Below the pieces are notes generated by a model. The model was given only the letters and a program-made list of their open reading frames with translations, did no database searches and was not told the DNA's origin. Source: an uncultured Clostridia bacterium (GTDB lineage: Bacteria; Bacillota; Clostridia; Christensenellales; Borkfalkiaceae). From it: DNA of 40,164 bases. This document shows positions 30,314 through 40,164 of this stretch, in pieces (position 1 is the first letter of the stretch; every line of letters starts with the position of its first letter). The stretch covers positions 1 through 40,164 of the forward strand of contig CANQBW010000010.1 in assembly GCA_947589565.1 (NCBI GenBank), written 5' to 3'. A program made the translations under genes and the position numbers.

Positions 30314-31288
30314 ATGTGTACGGCAGTCAGTTTTCGCACGCGAAACCACTATTTCGGCAGAAATTTGGACTATGAGTATTCCTATCAAGAGACCGTCACC
30401 ATCACGCCGCGGAATTTCCCCCTTTCCTTCCGCAAAGCGGGTGGAAGCGAAAAACACTATGCGATGATCGGCATGGCGTTCGTACAGAACGATTATCCCC
30501 TCTATTATGACGCGACGAACGAGAAGGGTCTGAGCGTGGCGGGACTCAATTTTCCCAAAAACGCCGTCTATCTCCCCTTTGACCCGAAAAAGAAAAATAT
30601 TGCGCCCTTTGAGTTCATTCCCTATCTTCTTTGCGACTGTGCGAGCGTGGAAGAGGCGCGAAAAAAGCTGGATGGGGTCAATCTTTGGAGCGAAAACTTC
30701 TCTCCCGAACTTCCCCATTCCCCTCTTCATTGGATGATCTCCGACTCAAAAGAATCGATCGTCGCCGAGCCGACGAAGGAGGGACTCAAGATCTATGAAA
30801 ATCCCGTCGGGATCCTCACGAACAATCCCCCCTTTGAATTTCATCTGATGAACTTGAACAACTACATGAGTCTGAGCTGCGCGGACCCGCAAAATAACTT
30901 TTCGGACAAGCTCCCGCTTGCTCCCTACAGCCGCGGCATGGGCGGATTGGGACTTCCCGGGGATCTTTCCTCCGCCTCGCGATTTATCAAGGCGGCGTTC
31001 ACGCGGTGCAACTCTCTCTGCGGGGACTCGGAGACGGAGAGCGTCAATCAATTTTTCCACATTCTGACCTCCGTCGAACAGCAAAAGGGCTGCTGCAAAG
31101 TGGAACATGGGTACGAATATACCATCTATTCCTCCTGCTGCAACACCGACAAGGGGATCTACTACTACACGACTTACCTCAACCGCAAGATCAACGGCGT
31201 CGACCTGCACGCCATAAACCTCGATTCTTCTGCGCTCTTCTCCTATCCCCTTTTGACGGAAGAAATCTCTATTCAAAACAAAAAATAA
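30314..31288 (+). CDS. bsh: Bile salt hydrolase (choloylglycine hydrolase family)
   Basis: A 324-residue Ntn-hydrolase that deconjugates glycine- or taurine-linked bile acids. After removal of Met, Cys2 (MCTAVSF) is the nucleophile. Family active-site residues are in place: Arg16 and Asp19 (FGRNLDYEYSY), Asn79 (VAGLNFP), Asn170 (GILTNNP) and Arg223 (SASRFIKAAF). The pattern and length agree with clostridial BSH rather than penicillin V acylase, though the two subfamilies overlap. No signal peptide is present. ATG 30314 follows AAGGAG. It lies directly after tRNA-Val and before a 700-bp repeat zone, a setting that allows recent acquisition. It marks the host as an intestinal bacterium. Confidence 0.93.
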   Translation: MCTAVSFRTRNHYFGRNLDYEYSYQETVTITPRNFPLSFRKAGGSEKHYAMIGMAFVQNDYPLYYDATNEKGLSVAGLNFPKNAVYLPFDPKKKNIAPFEFIPYLLCDCASVEEARKKLDGVNLWSENFSPELPHSPLHWMISDSKESIVAEPTKEGLKIYENPVGILTNNPPFEFHLMNLNNYMSLSCADPQNNFSDKLPLAPYSRGMGGLGLPGDLSSASRFIKAAFTRCNSLCGDSETESVNQFFHILTSVEQQKGCCKVEHGYEYTIYSSCCNTDKGIYYYTTYLNRKINGVDLHAINLDSSALFSYPLLTEEISIQNKK

Positions 31289-31985
31289 GTTCACACATTT
31301 CTTTTTTTGACGCCGCTATGCTTCCGGGGGAAGCGCAAGCGAGCGGCTATCATAGCAAAAAGAAATGTCGTGAGTTGCTAAGGTCGGAGCAGATTTCATT
31401 TCGGCAAAAAGCTTCTTTTTGCCGAAGAAACAGACTTTTGCGCCTTAACCCGTTCACTCTCGCGGTCGCCTTGTTTAACAACAAGCCGCAAGCTGGCAAA
31501 TTGGGTGGAGCGTTGCGAGTTCTGTTCAACAGCCCGGTGGGCTGTTGAGCAGAAATGCAACGCTCCACTCAAAGTCGTTTCAATTGACAATGTGCGTCCT
31601 GTGGGGCGCAAACAGGGTCGTGCAGCGCAAAAGCGTGGTTTTGCTCGCACACATTATTTTAGAACAAAGGGCTACTTTCTGCTTATACGGGGGATCCATT
31701 ACTCGCCTACGGCTCGTGCGCCGCGCTTCGATAAACAATAGGATGGCGCGTCGTCGACTTCGCTCAACATGACATCGCTTTGTACATTCCTTCCTGTTAT
31801 TCTGAGCAGGCACCCCGCGGGGTTACCGCGGGTGCCGTCGTCGAAGAATCTCGCCCTTAAAAGGTAAAAAGGCGAGTAAGAATCTCCTAAGCAAACGATG
31901 GGACGTTCTTTAAATTGTAATACAACTTTCTAATGACCCCGGGGGATTCCTCGACTGCGCTCGGAATGACATCGGGACAAAAAAC
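31289..31985. other. Gene-free repeat region downstream of bsh
   Basis: About 700 bases without a credible gene. The region holds an AAGCCGCAAGCTGGCAAATT segment resembling one near 899, a 62-base hairpin (31506-31567), a CATTACTCGCCTACGGCTCG piece near 31697, and a member of the CTGAGC/GTCGAAG repeat family from ~31795 to ~31980. That last piece includes a GGCACCC...GGGTGCC hairpin and the CCTAAGCAA-CGA-GGACGTTC tail shared with 13680-13700 and 15345-15368. Short open frames here overlap these repeats on both strands and are not convincing. Confidence 0.7.
31506..31567. repeat. 62-base two-tier hairpin repeat
   Basis: The outer arms TGGAGCGTTGC (31506-31516) and GCAACGCTCCA (31557-31567) pair perfectly. 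The inner arms TTCTG-TT-CAACAGCCC and GGGCTGTTG-AG-CAGAA pair with one symmetric mismatch. A related, partly visible copy sits at the window end (~40125-40164), where CAGCCC-ACC-GGGCTG is conserved. Confidence 0.75.
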
Positions 31986-32198
31986 TTATAAACTCTCGTC
32001 TCCGTTTATAAGATCATCGACGGACACATGGAAAATTTTTCCGAGTTTTCTCAGCATTTCGATATTCGGCTCCGTTCTCCCCTGCTCCCAATTGGCATAA
32101 CAGCTTTCGACGACATTTAAATATTCCGCGACCTGCTTTTGCGTGTAGCCGCTCTCCCTTCGAATCGACTTCAAATTTTGACAAAAAAGAATATCCAC
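31986..32198 (-). CDS. XRE-family helix-turn-helix regulator
   Basis: A 70-residue Cro/CI-type DNA-binding protein consisting of little more than the HTH domain (NLKSIRRESGYTQKQVAEYL, SCYANWEQGRTEPNIEML, FHVSVDDLINGD). It starts at GTG 32196-32198 with no Shine-Dalgarno. A TAAAAT lies six bases upstream of the GTG, so a leaderless start is possible but lacks a good -35. It is divergent from the zinc-ribbon membrane protein gene, whose promoter spacer holds a perfect palindrome that this regulator is the obvious candidate to bind. Confidence 0.88.
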   Translation of the reverse strand: MDILFCQNLKSIRRESGYTQKQVAEYLNVVESCYANWEQGRTEPNIEMLRKLGKIFHVSVDDLINGDESL

Positions 32199-32231
32199 AC
32201 AAAAATTTTATGCAAAACTACACATTTTATC

Positions 32232-32260
32232 TTGACATTAGATAATTTATCTAGTAAAAT
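32232..32260 (+). promoter_or_regulatory. Promoter with operator-like palindrome in its spacer
   Basis: TTGACA (32232-32237), a 17-base spacer and TAAAAT (32255-32260). The spacer contains TAGATAA-T-TTATCTA (32239-32253), a perfect 7+1+7 dyad. A protein bound there would block RNA polymerase. The XRE gene is divergent from this site. Confidence 0.85.
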
Positions 32261-32288
32261 AATAAGAACATATTTGGGAGGATAAAAA

Positions 32289-32660
32289 ATGAAGTACTGT
32301 AGTAAATGCGGCGCAGAGATCATGGATGAAGCATATGTCTGTCCGCACTGCGGATGCAAGACGGAACCCGAAAAAGCGCAGGGCAATGCGGGAAATACTT
32401 TGAGAACGATTGCAAAGATTTTCATGCTCATCAGTTGTGGCATGTGGGCAGTCGTGTTTCTCATCTATTTGGCACTGACGACGATTTTAGCCTGTTTAAT
32501 TTCTCTGATTCCACTCAGTTGGATCATTCCGATGACGGTGGTCTATTGGAAAAAGGTTGCACATCATCAACCCGTCGGCACGGGATTTAAGGTCTGCACT
32601 CTGCTCTTCGTCAATACCATCGCGGGAATCTTAATGCTCTGCGACAATAATAATGATTGA
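32289..32660 (+). CDS. Zinc-ribbon membrane protein
   Basis: A 123-residue protein. An N-terminal zinc ribbon (MKYCSKCGAEI...YVCPHCGCK; two CxxC pairs) is followed by a short linker and about three membrane helices (~38-60, ~62-80, ~95-117). The architecture is common in Firmicutes but has no fixed function. ATG 32289 follows GGGAGG at good spacing. The consensus promoter with an internal palindrome suggests repression by the divergent XRE protein. A GC hairpin and the second copy of the conserved intergenic element follow. Confidence 0.82.
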   Translation: MKYCSKCGAEIMDEAYVCPHCGCKTEPEKAQGNAGNTLRTIAKIFMLISCGMWAVVFLIYLALTTILACLISLIPLSWIIPMTVVYWKKVAHHQPVGTGFKVCTLLFVNTIAGILMLCDNNND

Positions 32661-32666
32661 TATGAC

Positions 32667-32696
32667 TGCGCCGCGCTACTTTCGTAGCGCGGCGCA
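32667..32696 (+). terminator. GC-rich hairpin after the zinc-ribbon gene
   Basis: TGCGCCGCGCTAC pairs perfectly with its complement over a TTTC loop (13 bp), followed by TAATTTGATTTT. It belongs to the same hairpin family as 975, 15171 and 15534. Confidence 0.6.
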
Positions 32697-32726
32697 TAAT
32701 TTGATTTTAGCTTACTTGGAGTCCTT

Positions 32727-32832
32727 ACAGACACACCTGTTTATCGAATAAAAAGCGTTGCGGGGTCCGGGACACATCGCAAGTGTCCCGGAATTTTTTT
32801 GCGCTACTTTTTTGTATTCGTAAAAAAGTAGC
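32727..32832 (+). ncRNA. Conserved two-hairpin intergenic element, copy 2
   Basis: Homologous to 20511-20615. Hairpin 1 has a 9-bp stem (32767-32775 with 32783-32791), the same ATCGCAA loop and then seven T (32794-32800). Hairpin 2 is GCTACTTTTTT (32803-32813) with AAAAAAGTAGC (32822-32832). Four of the nine stem-1 pairs differ from copy 1, and each keeps pairing. It lies 3' of the zinc-ribbon gene and converges on mscL. Confidence 0.6.
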
Positions 32833-32954
32833 AAACGCCCATCATGCGTCCCATGACAATCAGAAGCGATTACGCTATTAAAACGCCCCGTCGATAACTT
32901 GGGGGATGTTTCGACTCCACTTCGTTCCTCTCAACATAACAGAGGGGGAACTCT

Positions 32955-33437
32955 TTACTCTTTCTTCAACAAATCTCTGATCTCGGTGAGGAGCTCTTCC
33001 GCGGTGGGAGCGGGGGGTGCGGGAGGAGCTGCGGGCTCGGGTTCCGCCTGTGCGGCGAGCTCGGCTGCCTGTTTTGCCTTTCTCTCCTCGGCTTTTGCGT
33101 GGACTCTGTTGACCGCACGCACGATCAGGAAGAGCACAAATGCCGTGAGCAGGAAGGAGATGATCGCGGAAATGACCACGCCGAAGTCGATGATGACTGC
33201 GGGCGCGACTTCCACGCCGCCCTCGATCGTCGCCTCTCTCAGGACGAGCTGAAGTGCGCCGTAGCCGCCGTTCATTCCGGGGATCATCTGGAGCAAGGGC
33301 GTCAGAATGTTATTGACGATCGCGGTGATGATCGCCGTGAACGCGCCGCCGATGATGATACCGACAGCCATGTCCATGACATTCCCGCGGGCAATAAACT
33401 CTTTGAACTCCTTCCAAAAACCTTTTTTCTTTTCCAT
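32955..33437 (-). CDS. mscL: Large-conductance mechanosensitive channel
   Basis: A 160-residue MscL that opens under membrane tension to release solutes on hypo-osmotic shock. The N-terminal amphipathic segment and TM1 (FKEFIARGNVMDMAVGIIIG) are canonical. TM2 (~90-110, ISAIISFLLTAFVLFLIVRA) is followed by a long charged helix, an Ala/Pro-rich stretch (~132-146) and a final amphipathic helix. The C-terminus is longer than in E. coli MscL (136 residues). ATG 33435-33437 has AGGAGG overlapping the end of malQ. It is the last gene of the purA-mscL string. Confidence 0.95.
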   Translation of the reverse strand: MEKKKGFWKEFKEFIARGNVMDMAVGIIIGGAFTAIITAIVNNILTPLLQMIPGMNGGYGALQLVLREATIEGGVEVAPAVIIDFGVVISAIISFLLTAFVLFLIVRAVNRVHAKAEERKAKQAAELAAQAEPEPAAPPAPPAPTAEELLTEIRDLLKKE

Positions 33438-33440
33438 GTT

Positions 33441-34922
33441 TTACCTCCTATGTTTTTTATTGATTTTTTTCAATCTGCGGGCAAGCCTCGCAGAAGGAAT
33501 CCTACTTAACCGATACTTCCAATTCCCCTCCCGTGTGCCGGGCGCGTTCATGCGGCAGGAATTACCCTCTCCCAAGAGGTCCTGTATGGGAAGTACGGCA
33601 ACATTTGCCTTTGATTTTAAGAGCATTTCCAAAAACGCCTGCATAAAGCTTGCGGGCTCCTCGCCAAGCCGAACTTTGAGCTGCATTTTCTTGAGCTGCG
33701 CGGCGACGCGGGAGCGGAAGAGAATGAACTCCTCCGAGGAGAGCGATTTTACATATCCGACGATCGTATCGTTGTCGTGCGTGCCCGTATAGGCGACGCA
33801 ATTTTCGGGATAATTTGCAGGCAGGTGCGGATTTTGCTCGTTCCCGTCAAAGCCGAAGAGCATCACCCTCATGCCGGGAAAGCCCGTCTTTTCAAGAAGC
33901 GCAGAGAGCGCCTCATCCGTCGTGCCGAGGTCCTCGGCGATGATCCTCTCCCTTCCTTTCAGTCCCTCAAATGGCATGTCCCCCGGGCCATCCCGCCAGA
34001 CGCCCTCCTTTGCGGTGGTCGCGCCGTAGTCGATCTCGAAATAGCGGGAAAATCCGCGGAAGTGATCGATCCTCACATAGTCGTACAGTTCAAGCGCTCG
34101 GGAGAGCCGTTTTTTCCACCAGGAGAAGTTCTCAAGGCGGTGCTCCTCCCAATCGTAGATGGGGTTTCCCCAAAGCTGTCCGTCCTCCGAGAAATAGTCG
34201 GGAGGAACGCCAGCGACCTTCTTGGGAAAAAGATTTTCATCGAGGCAGAAGAGGCCCGGATGCGCCCACACGTCCGCGCTGTCGTAGGAGACGTAGAGGG
34301 GCAGATCGCCGATGATCTTGATCCCGCGCCCGTTGCAATACTCCTTGAGTTTCTTCCACTGCTTGAAAAACTCGAATTGCAGGAACTCATAGAAGAGAAA
34401 TTCCTCGTGATGTTTCTTTCGAAACTCTCTTAAAGCGTCCTCTTTTCGGAACTTGATCTCCTTTTCCCAATCCGAAAAACCGCACCCATATACGCATTTT
34501 GCCGTCATGAAGAGGGAAAAATCTTCAAAAGTTCCCTCTTCGACGAAGGCTTGAAATTCGGCTTTATCGAAGTTGAAACGAGAAAACGCCGTCCTGAGCG
34601 TTTGATACCGCTCTGCATACAGTGCACCGTAATCGACGGCTCCCACCGGTTTTTTGAGGGAAAGAAGCTCCTTTTTGCTCAAGAGTCCCTCCTCTGCGAG
34701 GGCTTCGAGGTCGATAAAATAGGGATTTCCCGAGACGGAGGAAACGGTCTGATAGGGCGAATCGCCGAATCCCGTCTGGTTGAGGGGCAGGATCTGCCAA
34801 TTGCGGACGCCCGCCTTCTTCAGCCAATCCGCGAACTCATAGGCCTCCCGTCCGAGGCTTCCGATCCCGTACTTCCCCGGCAGCGATGAAATATGACAAA
34901 GAACCCCTGTTCCCCTCTCCAT
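33441..34922 (-). CDS. malQ: 4-alpha-glucanotransferase (GH77 amylomaltase)
   Basis: A 493-residue enzyme that transfers segments of alpha-1,4-glucan and releases glucose, used in maltodextrin and glycogen metabolism. The N-terminal RGTGVLCHISSLPGKYGIG is the family signature. The nucleophile Asp lies in RIDHFRGF, the acid/base Glu in IIAEDLG and the third carboxylate in THDND. The length is normal and all GH77 regions are present. ATG 34920-34922 follows AGGAGG. It is 15 bases after dapL and 3 bases before mscL. No other glycogen genes are in the window. Confidence 0.95.
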   Translation of the reverse strand: MERGTGVLCHISSLPGKYGIGSLGREAYEFADWLKKAGVRNWQILPLNQTGFGDSPYQTVSSVSGNPYFIDLEALAEEGLLSKKELLSLKKPVGAVDYGALYAERYQTLRTAFSRFNFDKAEFQAFVEEGTFEDFSLFMTAKCVYGCGFSDWEKEIKFRKEDALREFRKKHHEEFLFYEFLQFEFFKQWKKLKEYCNGRGIKIIGDLPLYVSYDSADVWAHPGLFCLDENLFPKKVAGVPPDYFSEDGQLWGNPIYDWEEHRLENFSWWKKRLSRALELYDYVRIDHFRGFSRYFEIDYGATTAKEGVWRDGPGDMPFEGLKGRERIIAEDLGTTDEALSALLEKTGFPGMRVMLFGFDGNEQNPHLPANYPENCVAYTGTHDNDTIVGYVKSLSSEEFILFRSRVAAQLKKMQLKVRLGEEPASFMQAFLEMLLKSKANVAVLPIQDLLGEGNSCRMNAPGTREGNWKYRLSRIPSARLARRLKKINKKHRR

Positions 34923-34937
34923 ATTCCCTCCTTTTGT

Positions 34938-36119
34938 TCACAAGACGAGTTTGAGCCTTTGGCACGCCTCCTCGGTGCGCTCGGGAGAGCCGAACGCCGT
35001 CAGACGAAGGTATCCCTCGCCGCATTTTCCGAATCCGCTCCCCGGCGTGCCGACGACTGCGGCACGCTCTAAAAGAAAGTCGAAAAAGTCCCAACTGCTT
35101 CCCTTGAGTGGGCTCTTGAGCCACAGATAGGGCGCGTTTTTGCCACCTGTATACGGAATTTTGAGCTCGTCGAGGGTCTCTGCAATGCGTTTTGCATTCT
35201 CCCGATAGACCAATAGATTCTCTCTGCACTCCGCCTCTCCCTCTTCGGAATAGGCGGCGGCAGCCCCCATCTGGGTCACATAGCTCACGCCGTTGAACCG
35301 CGTGGTCTGTCTCCTTCGAAAGAGCGCGTTCAAGAAAACATTTCCGCTCTTGAGTTCGAGCGGCACAATGGTATAGCCGCATCGAACGCCTGTAAATCCC
35401 GCAAACTTGGAGAAGGAGCAAATTTCGATGGCACACTCTTTCGCTCCCTCGATCTCATAGATGGTGTGGGGAAATTTCTCTCCGAGAAAGCCCTCATAGG
35501 CGGCGTCATAGAAAATGACGGCGTTCACTTCCTTTGCATAGTCCACCCATTTTCGAAGTTGCGCCCTGTCGTAGGCGGCGCCCGTCGGATTGTTGGGGGA
35601 GCAGAGGTAGACGATATCCGCCCTTCTTCCGTCCGGCATGGGCAAAAAGTTGTTTTCGGGAAGGGCGTCCGCATACAGAATGCGCCGACCCGCCATGATA
35701 TTGACGTCCGCATAGGCGGGATAGACGGGATCGGGAAACAAAACGACGTTTTCCTTCGAAAACAGATCGCTCAGATTCCCCAGATCGGACTTTGCGCCGT
35801 CCGAGACGAAGATCTCCCCCTCTTTTAAAGAGACGCCGCGAAGAGAGTAATGTCTTTGGATCGCCCGCAAAAGTTCGGGATAGGCGTAGCAAGTCGCCTC
35901 GGGGCCGTAGCCGCGGAAGGTGGATTTCTCTCCCATCTCTTTGACTGCTTTTTCCATCGCCCTGACGACGGCGGGGACAAGCGGCTGCGTAACGTCTCCG
36001 ATGGAGAGAGAGATGACGTCCCTTTCGGGATTTTTCTCCCGAAACGCCTTTACGCGGCGGGAGACGGTGTCAAACAGGTAACTTTCGTATAAATTCAAAA
36101 AGTTTGAATTTATATTCAT
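34938..36119 (-). CDS. dapL: LL-diaminopimelate aminotransferase
   Basis: A 393-residue class I/II PLP aminotransferase that makes LL-diaminopimelate directly from tetrahydrodipicolinate, bypassing the acyl routes. The PLP lysine is in SFSKFAGFTGVRCGY. SLSIGDVTQPL, CSPNNPTGAAYD and YDAAYEGFL are typical of DapL. The start MNINSNFLNLYESYLF matches the family N-terminus, supporting ATG 36117-36119, although the nearest purine-rich site (GGAAAG) is unusually far away. A perfect 12-bp AT-rich inverted repeat begins at the second codon. It sits 9 bases after pyrG. With dapF upstream, it provides meso-DAP for lysine and peptidoglycan. Confidence 0.93.
   Translation of the reverse strand: MNINSNFLNLYESYLFDTVSRRVKAFREKNPERDVISLSIGDVTQPLVPAVVRAMEKAVKEMGEKSTFRGYGPEATCYAYPELLRAIQRHYSLRGVSLKEGEIFVSDGAKSDLGNLSDLFSKENVVLFPDPVYPAYADVNIMAGRRILYADALPENNFLPMPDGRRADIVYLCSPNNPTGAAYDRAQLRKWVDYAKEVNAVIFYDAAYEGFLGEKFPHTIYEIEGAKECAIEICSFSKFAGFTGVRCGYTIVPLELKSGNVFLNALFRRRQTTRFNGVSYVTQMGAAAAYSEEGEAECRENLLVYRENAKRIAETLDELKIPYTGGKNAPYLWLKSPLKGSSWDFFDFLLERAAVVGTPGSGFGKCGEGYLRLTAFGSPERTEEACQRLKLVL
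36088..36114 (-). promoter_or_regulatory. AT-rich perfect hairpin at the beginning of the dapL coding region
   Basis: TATAAATTCAAA (36088-36099) and TTTGAATTTATA (36103-36114) pair over a three-base AAG loop, starting five bases into the coding sequence. In the mRNA it could limit ribosome loading; as DNA it could bind a regulator. The function is inferred only from geometry. Confidence 0.4.
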
Positions 36120-36128
36120 GAATTTTAT

Positions 36129-38604
<2,476 letters not shown>

Positions 38605-38625
38605 GCCATATTTTTATTCATATGG

Positions 38626-39897
38626 CTACATTTTTATCACTGCGTCTCTCTCCGCGCCGACTGCAACGTAGCTCAAACGGCACTTGCAGGAATCTTCGAT
38701 AAACTTGATATAGTCGATTGCTTCGGGGGGAAGTTCTTCCTTTTTACGACACTTAGTGATATCCGCTCTCCAGCCCTTTCTCTTTTCGAAGACGGGCTTT
38801 GCGCGGAGGAGTTCGTTGGTCGAAGGGAACTCGTGAATGATCTTTCCGTCCAGTTCGTAGGCGGTGCACACCTCGATCTCGTCATAGGCAGAGAGAATGT
38901 CGAGCTTGGTGAGAACGACTTCATCCGCCCCCTGGCAGCGGATGCCATAGGAGGAGGCGACGACGTCGAAGGGACCGACTCTTCTGGGTCTTCCCGTCGC
39001 AGCGCCGTACTCGCCGCCCGCCTCGCGAAGGAAATCCGCCTTCTCGCCGAAGTATTCCGCCGTGAAAGGGCCCTCTCCCACGCAGGAGGAGTAGGCTTTC
39101 ATGATCCCGATGCACTTGTCGAGCTTGACTCCGGGGATCCCCGCGCCGATGGGCGCATAGGCGGCGATCGTCGAGGAGCTCGAAGTGTAGGGATAGATCC
39201 CGAAATCGATGTCGCGAAGGGCGCCGAGCTGCGCCTCGAAGAGAATTTTCTTCCCCTCTTCATTCGCGTGCGTGAGGAAACTTCCGACGTCGGTGACATA
39301 GTCCTTCCAGATCATGCCGAAGGTATAGAGGTAGTCGAGAATCTCCTCCGCCGTGACAGGCGCGTGCCCATAGCCGCGCTCAACGGTGAGGTTTTTCCAC
39401 TCCGCGATCTCTTCGGCGCGGAGTTTGAGGCTCTTCTCGTCGAAGAGTTCTCCCATGCGGAAGGCTTTCTTCATGTATTTGTCGGCATAGACGGGCGCAA
39501 TGCCCCGACGGGTGGAGCCGAACTTCTTGTCTTTGAGCCGCTCCTCTTCGAGGCAGTCCAAAAGAACATGATAGGGCATTGTGATGACCGCCTTGTCGCT
39601 GATCTTCAGATTTTCGGGCGTGATCTCGACGCCCTTTTCGCGCAGTTTCTGCGCCTCGTTCGTCAGATGTTTGACGTCGATGACCATGCCGTTCCCGAGG
39701 ACATTGACGACCTCTCTTCTGAGGATCCCCGAGGGAAGTAAGTTGAGGACAAATTTCCCCCGCTCGTTGATGACGGTGTGACCCGCGTTGTTGCCGCCCT
39801 GATAGCGGCAGACGATGTCGTAGTCGCGGGAAAAGAGGTCCACCATCTTGCCCTTGCCTTCGTCGCCCCAATTGATTCCGCAAATTGCCGTGAGCAT
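38626..39897 (-). CDS. purA: Adenylosuccinate synthetase
   Basis: A 423-residue enzyme joining IMP and aspartate with GTP, the first step from IMP to AMP. GINWGDEGKGKMVD at the N-terminus is the GTP-binding loop with the catalytic Asp. GNNAGHTV supplies the catalytic His, and ATGRPRRVGPFD lies in the conserved C-terminal half. ATG 39895-39897 has AGGAGA upstream. It heads the minus-strand string purA-dapF-pyrG-dapL-malQ-mscL and has a good promoter. Confidence 0.97.
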   Translation of the reverse strand: MLTAICGINWGDEGKGKMVDLFSRDYDIVCRYQGGNNAGHTVINERGKFVLNLLPSGILRREVVNVLGNGMVIDVKHLTNEAQKLREKGVEITPENLKISDKAVITMPYHVLLDCLEEERLKDKKFGSTRRGIAPVYADKYMKKAFRMGELFDEKSLKLRAEEIAEWKNLTVERGYGHAPVTAEEILDYLYTFGMIWKDYVTDVGSFLTHANEEGKKILFEAQLGALRDIDFGIYPYTSSSSTIAAYAPIGAGIPGVKLDKCIGIMKAYSSCVGEGPFTAEYFGEKADFLREAGGEYGAATGRPRRVGPFDVVASSYGIRCQGADEVVLTKLDILSAYDEIEVCTAYELDGKIIHEFPSTNELLRAKPVFEKRKGWRADITKCRKKEELPPEAIDYIKFIEDSCKCRLSYVAVGAERDAVIKM

Positions 39898-39959
39898 TTT
39901 GTTCTCCTTGTCGAAAGAAGTAAATTTTGGGAAAAATCCCGCCCGATAAAATACAGTTT

Positions 39960-39989
39960 ATTATACCCCATGAAACTTACAAAAGTCAA
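39960..39989 (-). promoter_or_regulatory. Promoter of the purA operon
   Basis: TTGACT (39989-39984), an 18-base spacer and a perfect TATAAT (39965-39960) lie on the minus strand. The leader of about 55 bases contains only a small GGGATTTTTCCC hairpin and no recognisable riboswitch. Confidence 0.85.
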
Positions 39990-40164
39990 GCATATAAATC
40001 ATTCTTTCGGCAAAAATCTTGCTGCGCAATATTTTTGTCGAGGAAATCAACTTGGTTGCCTTGAATAGTTTAAGTTCGGCGGTAGCCCCCGCCTCACCAC
40101 GCCTCGCCACCAGCTCGGCTGTCGCGTTGCGCTCACAGCCCACCGGGCTGTTGAGCAGGAATGC
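39990..40164. other. Non-coding window end with a repeat fragment
   Basis: No gene is seen. The last ~40 bases (GCGTTGCGCTCACAGCCC onward) are the left part and centre of a hairpin related to 31506-31567, cut by the window edge. Confidence 0.6.

Noticed and set aside
31506..31567. Integron attC site
   Set aside because: The two-tier hairpin is suggestive, but the required core-site pair (GTTRRRY with complement) at the ends is absent and no integrase or cassette gene is present.
31540..31772. Short overlapping open frames downstream of bsh
   Set aside because: Open on both strands across repeat sequence, without ribosome binding sites or conserved features.

Overview
The window looks like a chromosomal segment of an anaerobic, gut-associated member of the Clostridia, most likely from an uncultured lineage. 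The evidence is strong AGGAGG-type ribosome binding sites, clostridial small-protein families (DUF4364, a TSCPD protein), the oxygen-sensitive ThiH route to thiazole, LL-diaminopimelate aminotransferase, an Fe-S type serine dehydratase and a bile salt hydrolase. The taxonomic placement is inference from gene content, not from a marker tree.

Layout. Positions 1-813 hold the 3' part of an SPFH/band-7 gene. A six-gene minus-strand operon (9316 down to 1113) encodes a hotdog thioesterase, a Ca2+-type P-ATPase, the two halves of a heterodimeric ABC exporter, TcdA and a TtcA-like protein. A tRNA-Thr(CGT), a lipid kinase, a membrane protein of unknown function, L-serine dehydratase and small membrane proteins follow to 13.5 kb. 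Between 13.6 and 15.4 kb, two copies of a repeat of about 110 bp flank a broken thioredoxin-like lipoprotein gene. From 15.6 to 20.5 kb come threonine deaminase, a Nudix hydrolase, DUF4364 and TSCPD proteins, a zinc macrodomain and a PH-domain membrane protein.

From 27.4 down to 20.7 kb runs a complete eight-gene thiamin operon, thiS-thiF-thiG-thiH-tenI-thiE-thiD-thiC. Its leader holds one recognisable TPP riboswitch followed by two identical, internally deleted 82-bp copies and then a single terminator. Thiazole synthesis (ThiS, ThiF, ThiG, ThiH, TenI), pyrimidine synthesis (ThiC, ThiD) and coupling (ThiE) are all encoded. The final kinase is not in the window.

From 27.4 to 33 kb is an accessory zone: tRNA-Ala(CGC), three AT-rich genes of unknown function, a small lipoprotein, tRNA-Val(CAC), bile salt hydrolase, about 700 bp of repeats, and a divergent XRE regulator / zinc-ribbon membrane protein pair with a palindrome inside the promoter spacer. 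From 39.9 down to 33.0 kb runs a minus-strand gene string, purA-dapF-pyrG-dapL-malQ-mscL.

The most unusual signals are not protein-coding. They are the TPP-riboswitch repeat array, a two-copy intergenic element whose stem differs by four compensatory base-pair changes, three genes with a -10 box exactly six bases before the ATG (probable leaderless mRNAs), and families of GC-rich hairpins and mosaic repeats in the gene ends.
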